Shown piece after piece: positions 26,150 through 38,206 of a stretch of 64,000 nucleotides of DNA (its first letter is position 1; the number at the start of each line of letters is the position of its first letter). Location of the stretch: contig OX637399.1 of NCBI GenBank assembly GCA_951799425.1, positions 36,801,701 through 36,865,700 on the forward strand, in the 5' to 3' direction. This DNA comes from Ilex aquifolium. Lineage: Eukaryota > Streptophyta > Magnoliopsida > Aquifoliales > Aquifoliaceae. A program made the position numbers and the translations under genes. The notes below the pieces were generated by a model. It searched no databases and was not told the DNA's origin. It was given only the letters and a program-made list of their open reading frames with translations.

Positions 26150-26409
26150 CCAACTATACCAAACTTCCATCTTCGAACTTGTTAGAAGATGAATCACCAA
26201 TTTTGATCTCAATATATTGGTTAGGGTTTCAAGTTCTCATTGCAATGCCGCAAGAATTAGCTCAATCAGAGTTCGGGAGAAAAAGTTATGTCCGATATAA
26301 TATTTCATTTTAAAGGAGGACTACTTATTACACAAAACTTGCATTACAATAGAGCCCATGCTAGAGGATTTTTCATGACTTTTGATGTGAATAAAATGGT
26401 TAGGGATTG

Positions 26410-26419
26410 AAGAATTCTT
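26410..26419. other. Perfect 10 bp palindrome AAGAATTCTT (EcoRI site)
   Basis: The sequence equals its own reverse complement and contains GAATTC. It occurs once per monomer in the right half, at the position homologous to the left-half stretch before caatgccgc. It is lost in copies that carry gaatgctttacaatgctgc (for example after the A monomers at 12498, 16275, 20432, 23834, 25729, 29887, 39722, 43123) and by a single change near 59305. EcoRI digestion should therefore release mostly 376-380 bp monomers plus some dimers. Confidence 0.85.
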
Positions 26420-28371
26420 TACAATGCCGCAAGAATCATCTTAATCAGAGACCGGAGCAAAAAGTTATGTAAGAAATACTAAAGATTGGGAAATTACTTT
26501 TTTTTTTCCTTGTGGAGGGGAATGACCAACTATACCAAACTTCCATCTTCGAACTTGTTAGAAGATGAATCACCAATTTTGATCTCAATATATTGGTTAG
26601 GGTTTCAAGTTCTCATTGCAATGCCGCAAGAATTAGCTCAATCAGAGTTCGGGAGAAAAAGTTATGTCCGATATAATATTTCATTTTAAAGGAGGACTAC
26701 TTATTACACAAAACTTGCATTACAATAGAGCCCATGCTAGAGGATTTTTCATGACTTTTGATGTGAATAAAATGGTTAGGGATTGAAGAATTCTTTACAA
26801 TGCCGCAAGAATCATCTTAATCAGAGACCGGAGCAAAAAGTTATGTAAGAAATACTAAAGAATGGGAAATTACTTTTTTTTTCCTTGTGGAGGGAATGGC
26901 CAACTATACCAAACTTCCATCACAATTTCGAACTTGTTAGAAGATGAATCACCAATTTTGATCTGAATATATTTGTTAGGGTTTCAAGTTCTCTTTGCAA
27001 TGCCGTAAGTATTAGCTCAATCCGAGTTCGGGAGAAAGAGTTATGTCGGATATAATATTTCATTTTAAAGGAGGACTACTTATTACACAAAACTTGCGTT
27101 ACAATAGAGTCCATGCTAGAGGATTTTTCCTGACTTTTGATGTGAATAAAATGGTTAGGGATTGAAGAATTCTTTACAATGCCGCAAGAATCATCTTAAT
27201 CAGAGACCGGAGCAAAAAGTTATGTCAGAAATACTGAAGATTGGGAAATTACTTTTTTTTGCCTTGTGGAGGGGAATGGCCAACTATACCAAACTTCCAT
27301 CACAATTTCGAACTTGTTAGAAGATGAATCACCAATTTTGATCTGAATATATTTGTTAGGGTTTCAAGTTCTCTTTGCAATGCCGTAAGTATTAGCTCAA
27401 TCCGAGTTCGGGAGAAAGAGTTATGTCGGATATAATATTTCATTTTAAAGGAGCACTACTTATTACACAAAACTTGCGTTACAATAGAGCCCATGCTAGA
27501 GGATTTTTCATGACTTTTGATGTGAATAAAATGGTTAGGAATTGAAGAATGCTTTACAATGCTGCAAGAATCATCTTAATCAGAGACCGGAGCAAAAAGT
27601 TATGTCAGAAATACTAAAGATTGGGAAATTACTTTTTTTTTTCCTTGTGGAGGGGAATGGCCAACTATACCAAACTTCCATCTTCGAACTTGTTAGAAGA
27701 TGAATCACCAATTTTGATCTCAATATATTGGTTTGGGTTTCAAGTTCTCTTTGCAATGCCGTAAGTATTAGTTCAATCCGAGTTCGGGAGAAAGAGTTAT
27801 GTCGGATATAATATTTCATTTTAAAGGAGGACTACTTATTACACAAAACTTGCGTTACAATAGAGCCCATGCTAGAGGATTTTTCATGACTTTTGATGTG
27901 AATAAAATGGTTAGGAATTGAAGAATTCTTTACAATGCCGCAAGAATCATCTTAATCAGAGACCGGAGCAAAAAGTTATGTCAGAAATACTAAAGATTGG
28001 GAAATTACTTTTTTTTTTCCTTGTGGAGGGGAATGGCCAACTATACCAAACTTCCATCTTCGAACTTGTTAGAAGATGAATCACCAATTTTGATCTCAAT
28101 ATATTGGTTAGGCTTTCAAGTTCTCATTGCAATGCCGCAAGAATTAGCTCAATCAGAGTTCGGGAGAAAAAGTTATGTCCGATATAATATTTCATTTTAA
28201 AGGAGGACTACTTATTACACAAAACTTGCATTACAATAGAGCCCATGCTAGAGGATTTTTCATGACTTTTGATGTGAATAAAATGGTTAGGGATTGAAGA
28301 ATTCTTTACAATGCCGCAAGAATCATCTTAATCAGAGACCGGAGCAAAAAGTTATGTCAGAAATACTAAAG

Positions 28372-31300
28372 AATGGGAAATTACTTTTTTTTTCCTTGTG
28401 GAGAAGAATGGCCAACTATACCAAACTTCCATCACAATTTCGAACTTGTTAGAAGATGAATCACCAATTTTGATCTCAATATATTTGTTAGGGTTTCAAG
28501 TTCTCTTTGCAATGCCGTAAGTATTAGCTCAATCCGAGTTCGGGAGAAAGAGTTATGTCGGATATAATATTTCATTTTAAAGGAGGACTACTTATTACAC
28601 AAAACTTGCGTTACAATAGAGTCCATGCTAGAGGATTTTTCATGACTTTTGATGTGAATGAAATGGTTAGGGATTGAAGAATTCTTTACAATGCCGCAAG
28701 AATCATCTTAATCAGAGACCGGAGCAAAAAGTTATGTCAGAAATACTGAAGATTGGGAAATTACTTTTTTTTGCCTTGTGGAGGGGAATGGCCAACTATA
28801 CCAAATTTCCATCACAATTTCGAACTTGTTAGAAGATGAATCACCAATTTTGATCTCAATATATTGGTTTGGGTTTCAAGTTCTCTTTGCAATGCCGCAA
28901 GAATTAGCTCAATCCGAGTTCGGGAGAAAGAGTTATGTCGGATATAATATTTCATTTTAAAGGAGGACTACTTATTACACAAAACTTGCATTACAATAGA
29001 GCCCATGCTAGAGGATTTTTCATGACTTTTGATGTGAATAAAATGGTTAGGGATTGAAGAATTCTTTACAATGCCGCAAGAATCATCTTAATCAGAGACC
29101 GGAGCAAAAAGTTATGTCAGAAATACTAAAGATTGTGAAATTACTTTTTTTTTTCCTTGTGGAGGGGAATGACCAACTATACCAAACTTCCATCTTCGAA
29201 CTTGTTAGAAGATGAATCACCAATTTTGATCTCAATATATTGGTTAGGGTTTCAAGTTCTCATTGCAATGCCGCAAGAATTAGCTCAATCAGAGTTCGGG
29301 AGAAAAAGTTATGTCCGATATAATATTTCATTTTAAAGGAGGACTACTTATTACACAAAACTTGCATTACAATAGAGCCCATGCTAGAGGATTTTTCATG
29401 ACTTTTGATGTGAATAAAATGGTTAGGGATTGAAGAATTCTTTACAATGCCGCAAGAATCATCTTAATCAGAGACCGGAGCAAAAAGTTATGTCAGAAAT
29501 ACTAAAGAATGGGAAATTACTTTTTTTTTCCTTGTGGAGGGAATGGCCAACTATACCAAACTTCCATCACAATTTCGAACTTGTTAGAAGATGAATCACC
29601 AATTTTGATCTGAATATATTTGTTAGGGTTTCAAGTTCTCTTTGCAATGCCGTAAGTATTAGCTCAATCCGAGTTCGGGAGAAAGAGTTATGTCGGATAT
29701 AATATTTCATTTTAAAGGAGGACTACTTATTACACAAAACTTGCGTTACAATAGAGTCCATGCTAGAGGATTTTTCCTGACTTTTGATGTGAATAAAATG
29801 GTTAGGGATTGAAGAATTCTTTACAATGCCGCAAGAATCATCTTAATCAGAGACCGGAGCAAAAAGTTATGTCAGAAATACTGAAGATTGGGAAATTACT
29901 TTTTTTTGCCTTGTGGAGGGGAATGTCCAACTATACCAAACGTCCATCACAATTTCGAACTTGTTAGAAGATGAATCACCAATTTTGATCTCAATATATT
30001 GGTTTGGGTTTCAAGTTCTCTTTGCAATGCCGCAAGAATTAGCTCAATCCGAGTTCGGGAGAAAGAGTTATGTCGGATATAATATTTCATTTTAAAGGAG
30101 GACTACTTATTACACAAAACTTGCGTTACAATAGAGCCCATGCTAGAGGATTTTTCATGACTTTTGATGTGAATAAAATGGTTAGGAATTGAAGAATGCT
30201 TTACAATGCTGCAAGAATCATCTTAATCAGAGACCGGAGCAAAAAGTTATGTCAGAAATACTAAAGATTGGGAAATTACTTTTTTTTTTCCTTGTGGAGG
30301 GGAATGGCCAACTATACCAAACTTCCATCTTCGAACTTGTTAGAAGATGAATCACCAATTTTGATCTCAATATATTGGTTAGGGTTTCAAGTTCTCATTG
30401 CAATGCCGCAAGAATTAGCTCAATCAGAGTTCGGGAGAAAAAGTTATGTCCGATATAATATTTCATTTTAAAGGAGGACTACTTATTACACAAAACTTGC
30501 ATTACAATAGAGCCCATGCTAGAGGATTTTTCATGACTTTTGATGTGAATAAAATGGTTAGGGATTGAAGAATTCTTTACAATGCCGCAAGAATCATCTT
30601 AATCAGAGACCGGAGCAAAAAGTTATGTAAGAAATACTAAAGATTGGGAAATTACTTTTTTTTTTCCTTGTGGAGGGGAATGACCAACTATACCAAACTT
30701 CCATCTTCGAACTTGTTAGAAGATGAATCACCAATTTTGATCTCAATATATTGGTTAGGGTTTCAAGTTCTCATTGCAATGCCGCAAGAATTAGCTCAAT
30801 GAGAGTTCGGGAGAAAAAGTTATGTCCGATATAATATTTCATTTTAAAGGAGGACTACTTATTACACAAAACTTGCATTACAATAGAGCCCATGCTAGAG
30901 GATTTTTCATGACTTTTGATGTGAATAAAATGGTTAGGGATTGAAGAATTCTTTACAATGCCGCAAGAATCATCTTAATCAGAGACCGGAGCAAAAAGTT
31001 ATGTCAGAAATACTAAAGAATGGGAAATTACTTTTTTTTTCCTTGTGGAGGGAATGGCCAACTATACCAATCTTCCATCACAATTTCGAACTTGTTAGAA
31101 GATGAATCACCAATTTTGATCTCAATATATTGGTTTGGGTTTCAAGTTCTCTTTGCAATGCCGTAAGTATTAGCTCAATCCGAGTTCGGGAGAAAGAGTT
31201 ATGTCGGATATAATATTTCATTTTAAAGGAGGACTACTTATTACACAAAACTTGCGTTACAATAGAGCCCATGCTAGAGGATTTTTCATGACTTTTGATG

Positions 31301-31773
31301 TGAATAAAATGGTTAGGAATTGAAGAATTCTTTACAATGCCGCAAGAATCATCTTAATCAGAGACCGGAGCAAAAAGTTATGTCAGAAATACTAAAGATT
31401 GGGAAATTACTTTTTTTTTTCCTTGTGGAGGGGAATGGCCAACTATACCAAACTTCCATCTTCGAACTTGTTAGAAGATGAATCACCAATTTTGATCTCA
31501 ATATATTGGTTAGGCTTTCAAGTTCTCATTGCAATGCCGCAAGAATTAGCTCAATCAGAGTTCGGGAGAAAAAGTTATGTCCGATATAATATTTTATTTT
31601 AAAGGAGGACTACTTATTACACAAAACTTGCATTACAATAGAGCCCATGCTAGAGGATTTTTCATGACTTTTGATGTGAATAAAATGGTTAGGGATTGAA
31701 GAATTCTTTACAATGCCGCAAGAATCATCTTAATCAGAGACCGGAGCAAAAAGTTATGTCAGAAATACTAAAG
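28372..31773 (+). repeat. C'-headed HOR block, 9 monomers (3402 bp)
   Basis: Starts: 28372 C', 28752 A, 29132 B, 29508 C, 29887 A (acgtcc), 30267 B, 30643 B (gagag), 31019 Ca (ccaatcttcc), 31398 B (attttatttt). It matches the block at 18917 monomer for monomer at a constant 9455 bp shift, including acgtcc and the C-to-T change that gives attttatttt (22140 and 31595). The ccaatcttcc change appears private to this copy. Confidence 0.9.
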
Positions 31774-34044
31774 AATGGGAAATTACTTTTTTTTTCCTTG
31801 TGGAGAAGAATGGCCAACTATACCAAACTTCCATCACAATTTCGAACTTGTTAGAAGATGAATCACCAATTTTGATCTCAATATATTTGTTAGGGTTTCA
31901 AGTTCTCTTTGCAATGCCGTAAGTATTAGCTCAATCCGAGTTCGGGAGAAAGAGTTATGTCGGATATAATATTTCATTTTAAAGGAGGACTACTTATTAC
32001 ACAAAACTTGCGTTACAATAGAGTCCATGCTAGAGGATTTTTCATGACTTTTGATGTGATTGAAATGGTTAGGGATTGAAGAATTCTTTACAATGCCGCA
32101 AGAATCATCTTAATCAGAGACCGGAGCAAAAAGTTATGTCAGAAATACTGAAGATTGGGAAATTACTTTTTTTTGCCTTGTGGAGGGGAATGGCCAACTA
32201 TACCAAATTTCCATCACAATTTCGAACTTGTTAGAAGATGAATCACCAATTTTGATCTCAATATATTGGTTTGGGTTTCAAGTTCTCTTTGCAATGCCGC
32301 AAGAATTAGCTCAATCCGAGTTCGGGAGAAAGAGTTATGTCGGATATAATATTTCATTTTAAAGGAGGACTACTTATTACACAAAACTTGCGTTACAATA
32401 GAGCCCATGCTAGAGGATTTTTCATGACTTTTGATGTGAATAAAATGGTTAGGGATTGAAGAATTCTTTACAATGCCGCAAGAATCATCTTAATCAGAGA
32501 CCGGAGCAAAAAGTTATGTCAGAAATACTAAAGATTGTGAAATTACTTTTTTTTTTCCTTGTGGAGGGGAATGACCAACTATACCAAACTTCCATCTTCG
32601 AACTTGTTAGAAGATGAATCACCAATTTTGATCTCAATATATTGGTTAGGGTTTCAAGTTCTCATTGCAATGCCGCAAGAATTAGCTCAATCAGAGTTCG
32701 GGAGAAAAAGTTATGTCCGATATAATATTTCATTTTAAAGGAGGACTACTTATTACACAAAACTTGCATTACAATAGAGCCCATGCTAGAGGATTTTTCA
32801 TGACTTTTGATGTGAATAAAATGGTTAGGGATTGAAGAATTCTTTACAATGCCGCAAGAATCATCTTAATCAGAGACCGGAGCAAAAAGTTATGTCAGAA
32901 ATACTAAAGAATGGGAAATTACTTTTTTTTTCCTTGTGGAGGGAATGGCCAACTATACCAAACTTCCAACACAATTTCGAACTTGTTAGAAGATGAATCA
33001 CCAATTTTGATCTGAATATATTTGTTAGGTTTTCAAGTTCTCTTTGCAATGCCGTAAGTATTAGCTCAATCCGAGTTCGGGAGAAAGAGTTATGTCGGAT
33101 ATAATATTTCATTTTAAAGGAGGACTACTTATTACACAAAACTTGCGTTACAATAGAGTCCATGCTAGAGGATTTTTCCTGACTTTTGATGTGAATAAAA
33201 TGGTTAGGGATTGAAGAATTCTTTACAATGCCGCAAGAATCATCTTAATCAGAGACCGGAGCAAAAAGTTATGTCAGAAATACTGAAGATTGGGAAATTA
33301 CTTTTTTTTGCCTTGTGGAGGGGAATGTCCAACTATACCAAACTTCCATCACAATTTCGAACTTGTTAGAAGATGAATCACCAATTTTGATCTCAATATA
33401 TTGGTTTGGGTTTCAAGTTCTCTTTGCAATGCCGCAAGAATTAGGTCAATCCGAGTTCGGGAGAAAGAGTTATGTCGGATATAATATTTCATTTTAAAGG
33501 AGGACTACTTATTACACAAAACTTGCGTTACAATAGAGCCCATGCTAGAGGATTTTTCATGACTTTTGATGTGAATAAAATGGTTAGGAATTGAAGAATT
33601 CTTTACAATGCCGCAAGAATCATCTTAATCAGAGACCGGAGCAAAAAGTTATGTCAGAAATACTAAAGATTGGGAAATTACTTTTTTTTTTCCTTGTGGA
33701 GGGGAATGGCCAACTATACCAAACTTCCATCTTCGAACTTGTTAGAAGATGAATCACCAATTTTGATCTCAATATATTGGTTAGGCTTTCAAGTTCTCAT
33801 TGCAATGCCGCAAGAATTAGCTCAATCAGAGTTCGGGAGAAAAAGTTATGTCCGATATAATATTTCATTTTAAAGGAGGACTACTTATTACACAAAACTT
33901 GCATTACAATAGAGCCCATGCTAGAGGATTTTTCATGACTTTTGATGTGAATAAAATGGTTAGGGATTGAAGAATTCTTTACAATGCCGCAAGAATCATC
34001 TTAATCAGAGACCGGAGCAAAAAGTTATGTCAGAAATACTAAAG
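31774..34044 (+). repeat. C'-headed HOR block, 6 monomers (2271 bp)
   Basis: Starts: 31774 C' (gatgtgattgaaatgg), 32154 A, 32534 B, 32910 C (cttccaacacaa, gttaggttttc), 33289 A (attaggtcaat), 33669 B (ggctttc). The variants at 32060, 32969 and 33445 recur exactly 4162 bp later in the block at 35936. The change gttaggttttc at 32910 is not shared with that copy, so it is younger. Confidence 0.9.
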
Positions 34045-35935
34045 AATGGGAAATTACTTTTTTTTTCCTTGTGGAGAAGAATGGCCAACTATACCAAACT
34101 TCCATCACAATTTCGAACTTGTTAGAAGATGAATCACCAATTTTGATCTCAATATATTTGTTAGGGTTTCAAGTTCTCTTTGCAATGCCGTAAGTATTAG
34201 CTCAATCCGAGTTCGGGAGAAAGAGTTATGTCGGATATAATATTTCATTTTAAAGGAGGACTACTTATTACACAAAACTTGCGTTACAATAGAGTCCATG
34301 CTAGAGGATTTTTCATGACTTTTGATGTGAATGAAATGGTTAGGGATTGAAGAATTCTTTACAATGCCGTAAGAATCATCTTAATCAGAGACCGGAGCAA
34401 AAAGTTATGTCAGAAATACTGAAGATTGGGAAATTACTTTTTTTTGCCTTGTGGAGGGGAATGGCCAACTATACCAAATTTCCATCACAATTTCGAACTT
34501 GTTAGAAGATGAATCACCAATTTTGATCTCAATATATTGGTTTGGGTTTCAAGTTCTCTTTGCAATGCCGCAAGAATTAGCTCAATCCGAGTTCGGGAGA
34601 AAGAGTTATGTCGGATATAATATTTCATTTTAAAGGAGGACTACTTATTACACAAAACTTGCATTACAATAGAGCCCATGCTAGAGGATTTTTCATGACT
34701 TTTGATGTGAATAAAATGGTTAGGGATTGAAGAATTCTTTACAATGCCGCAAGAATCATCTTAATCAGAGACCGGAGCAAAAAGTTATGTCAGAAATACT
34801 AAAGATTGTGAAATTACTTTTTTTTTTCCTTGTGGAGGGGAATGACCAACTATACCAAACTTCCATCTTCGAACTTGTTAGAAGATGAATCACCAATTTT
34901 GATCTCAATATATTGGTTAGGGTTTCAAGTTCTCATTGCAATGCCGCAAGAATTAGCTCAATCAGAGTTCGGGAGAAAAAGTTATGTCCGATATAATATT
35001 TCATTTTAAAGGAGGACTACTTATTACACAAAACTTGCATTACAATAGAGCCCATGCTAGAGGATTTTTCATGACTTTTGATGTGAATAAAATGGTTAGG
35101 GATTGAAGAATTCTTTACAATGCCGCAAGAATCATCTTAATCAGAGACCGGAGCAAAAAGTTATGTCAGAAATACTAAAGAATGGGAAATTACTTTTTTT
35201 TTCCTTGTGGAGGGAATGGCCAACTATACCAAACTTCCATCACAATTTCGAACTTGTTAGAAGATGAATCACCAATTTTGATCTCAATATATTGGTTTGG
35301 GTTTCAAGTTCTCTTTGCAATGCCGTAAGTATTAGCTCAATCCGAGTTCGGGAGAAAGAGTTATGTCGGATATAATATTTCATTTTAAAGGAGGACTACT
35401 TATTACACAAAACTTGCGTTACAATAGAGCCCATGCTAGAGGATTTTTCATGACTTTTGATGTGAATAAAATGGTTAGGAATTGAAGAATTCTTTACAAT
35501 GCCGCAAGAATCATCTTAATCAGAGACCGGAGCAAAAAGTTATGTCAGAAATACTAAAGATTGGGAAATTACTTTTTTTTTTCCTTGTGGAGGGGAATGG
35601 CCAACTATACCAAACTTCCATCTTCGAACTTGTTAGAAGATGAATCACCAATTTTGATCTCAATATATTGGTTAGGCTTTCAAGTTCTCATTGCAATGCC
35701 GCAAGAATTAGCTCAATCAGAGTTCGGGAGAAAAAGTTATGTCCGATATAATATTTTATTTTAAAGGAGGACTACTTATTACACAAAACTTGCATTACAA
35801 TAGAGCCCATGCTAGAGGATTTTTCATGACTTTTGATGTGAATAAAATGGTTAGGGATTGAAGAATTCTTTACAATGCCGCAAGAATCATCTTAATCAGA
35901 GACCGGAGCAAAAAGTTATGTCAGAAATACTAAAG
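34045..35935 (+). repeat. C'-headed HOR block, 5 monomers (1891 bp)
   Basis: Starts: 34045 C' (right half gccgtaagaatc), 34425 A, 34805 B, 35181 Ca, 35560 B (attttatttt). It corresponds to the 9-monomer block at 38207, with which it shares gccgtaagaatc, lacking four monomers (C-A-B-B or equivalent, about 1.51 kb). The junction is inside C/Ca sequence, where the two parents are identical, so its exact place cannot be set. Confidence 0.88.
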
Positions 35936-38206
35936 AATGGGAAATTACTTTTTTTTTCCTTGTGGAGAAGAATGGCCAACTATACCAAACTTCCATCACA
36001 ATTTCGAACTTGTTAGAAGATGAATCACCAATTTTGATCTCAATATATTTGTTAGGGTTTCAAGTTCTCTTTGCAATGCCGTAAGTATTAGCTCAATCCG
36101 AGTTCGGGAGAAAGAGTTATGTCGGATATAATATTTCATTTTAAAGGAGGACTACTTATTACACAAAACTTGCGTTACAATAGAGTCCATGCTAGAGGAT
36201 TTTTCATGACTTTTGATGTGATTGAAATGGTTAGGGATTGAAGAATTCTTTACAATGCCGCAAGAATCATCTTAATCAGAGACCGGAGCAAAAAGTTATG
36301 TCAGAAATACTGAAGATTGGGAAATTACTTTTTTTTGCCTTGTGGAGGGGAATGGCCAACTATACCAAATTTCCATCACAATTTCGAACTTGTTAGAAGA
36401 TGAATCACCAATTTTGATCTCAATATATTGGTTTGGGTTTCAAGTTCTCTTTGCAATGCCGCAAGAATTAGCTCAATCCGAGTTCGGGAGAAAGAGTTAT
36501 GTCGGATATAATATTTCATTTTAAAGGAGGACTACTTATTACACAAAACTTGCGTTACAATAGAGCCCATGCTAGAGGATTTTTCATGACTTTTGATGTG
36601 AATAAAATGGTTAGGGATTGAAGAATTCTTTACAATGCCGCAAGAATCATCTTAATCAGAGACCGGAGCAAAAAGTTATGTCAGAAATACTAAAGATTGT
36701 GAAATTACTTTTTTTTTTCCTTGTGGAGGGGAATGACCAACTATACCAAACTTCCATCTTCGAACTTGTTAGAAGATGAATCACCAATTTTGATCTCAAT
36801 ATATTGGTTAGGGTTTCAAGTTCTCATTGCAATGCCGCAAGAATTAGCTCAATCAGAGTTCGGGAGAAAAAGTTATGTCCGATATAATATTTCATTTTAA
36901 AGGAGGACTACTTATTACACAAAACTTGCATTACAATAGAGCCCATGCTAGAGGATTTTTCATGACTTTTGATGTGAATAAAATGGTTAGGGATTGAAGA
37001 ATTCTTTACAATGCCGCAAGAATCATCTTAATCAGAGACCGGAGCAAAAAGTTATGTCAGAAATACTAAAGAATGGGAAATTACTTTTTTTTTCCTTGTG
37101 GAGGGAATGGCCAACTATACCAAACTTCCAACACAATTTCGAACTTGTTAGAAGATGAATCACCAATTTTGATCTGAATATATTTGTTAGGGTTTCAAGT
37201 TCTCTTTGCAATGCCGTAAGTATTAGCTCAATCCGAGTTCGGGAGAAAGAGTTATGTCGGATATAATATTTCATTTTAAAGGAGGACTACTTATTACACA
37301 AAACTTGCGTTACAATAGAGTCCATGCTAGAGGATTTTTCCTGACTTTTGATGTGAATAAAATGGTTAGGGATTGAAGAATTCTTTACAATGCCGCAAGA
37401 ATCATCTTAATCAGAGACCGGAGCAAAAAGTTATGTCAGAAATACTGAAGATTGGGAAATTACTTTTTTTTGCCTTGTGGAGGGGAATGTCCAACTATAC
37501 CAAACTTCCATCACAATTTCGAACTTGTTAGAAGATGAATCACCAATTTTGATCTCAATATATTGGTTTGGGTTTCAAGTTCTCTTTGCAATGCCGCAAG
37601 AATTAGGTCAATCCGAGTTCGGGAGAAAGAGTTATGTCGGATATAATATTTCATTTTAAAGGAGGACTACTTATTACACAAAACTTGCGTTACAATAGAG
37701 CCCATGCTAGAGGATTTTTCATGACTTTTGATGTGAATAAAATGGTTAGGAATTGAAGAATTCTTTACAATGCCGCAAGAATCATCTTAATCAGAGACCG
37801 GAGCAAAAAGTTATGTCAGAAATACTAAAGATTGGGAAATTACTTTTTTTTTTCCTTGTGGAGGGGAATGGCCAACTATACCAAACTTCCATCTTCGAAC
37901 TTGTTAGAAGATGAATCACCAATTTTGATCTCAATATATTGGTTAGGCTTTCAAGTTCTCATTGCAATGCCGCAAGAATTAGCTCAATCAGAGTTCGGGA
38001 GAAAAAGTTATGTCCGATATAATATTTCATTTTAAAGGAGGACTACTTATTACACAAAACTTGCATTACAATAGAGCCCATGCTAGAGGATTTTTCATGA
38101 CTTTTGATGTGAATAAAATGGTTAGGGATTGAAGAATTCTTTACAATGCCGCAAGAATCATCTTAATCAGAGACCGGAGCAAAAAGTTATGTCAGAAATA
38201 CTAAAG
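35936..38206 (+). repeat. C'-headed HOR block, 6 monomers (2271 bp)
   Basis: Starts: 35936 C' (gattgaaatgg), 36316 A, 36696 B, 37072 C (ccaacacaa), 37451 A (attaggtcaat), 37831 B. Every monomer lies exactly 4162 bp from its partner in the block at 31774, and three private changes are shared (36222, 37131, 37607). It is a clear segmental duplicate. Confidence 0.92.

Larger units (their letters stand above)
26109..26484 (+). repeat. Class B monomer, reference copy (376 bp)
   Basis: Representative class B monomer. Diagnostic features are aaagattggg at the start, a T10 tract (26122-26131) followed by cc, the short form catcttcgaac (5 bp shorter than in A and C), tattggttagggtttc, tctcattgcaatgccgc, caatcagagttcggg, agaaaaag, gtccgat, and in the right half cattacaat and gagccc. 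Subtypes differ at ggcc versus gacc after gaat, at attgtgaaatt versus attgggaaatt, and at caatgagag versus caatcagag. Confidence 0.93.
24214..28371 (+). repeat. C'-headed HOR block, 11 monomers (4158 bp)
   Basis: Starts: 24214 C', 24594 A, 24974 B, 25350 C, 25729 A, 26109 B, 26485 B (gacc), 26861 C, 27240 A* (gagcactac), 27620 B/Ca hybrid, 27996 B. The single Ca expected at position eight of a 9-monomer block is replaced by C, A* and a hybrid. The hybrid has T10 and catcttcg of B but tttggg and gccgtaagtattagttc of Ca. The crossover lies between about 27682 and 27734. Confidence 0.88.

Noticed and set aside
26297..26310. Promoter-like gatataatatttc (TATAAT) or TATA box in each monomer
   Set aside because: This is an AT-rich run with no downstream gene and no partner element. 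Transcription of satellites is possible but not supported by this motif.
345..37274. Minus-strand open frames of 79-80 codons (345-584, 27580-27819, 32870-33112, 37032-37274)
   Set aside because: They appear only where variant combinations remove stops (for example the hybrid at 27620 and the ccaacacaa C copies). They overlap the same repeat in antisense and show no independent coding features.
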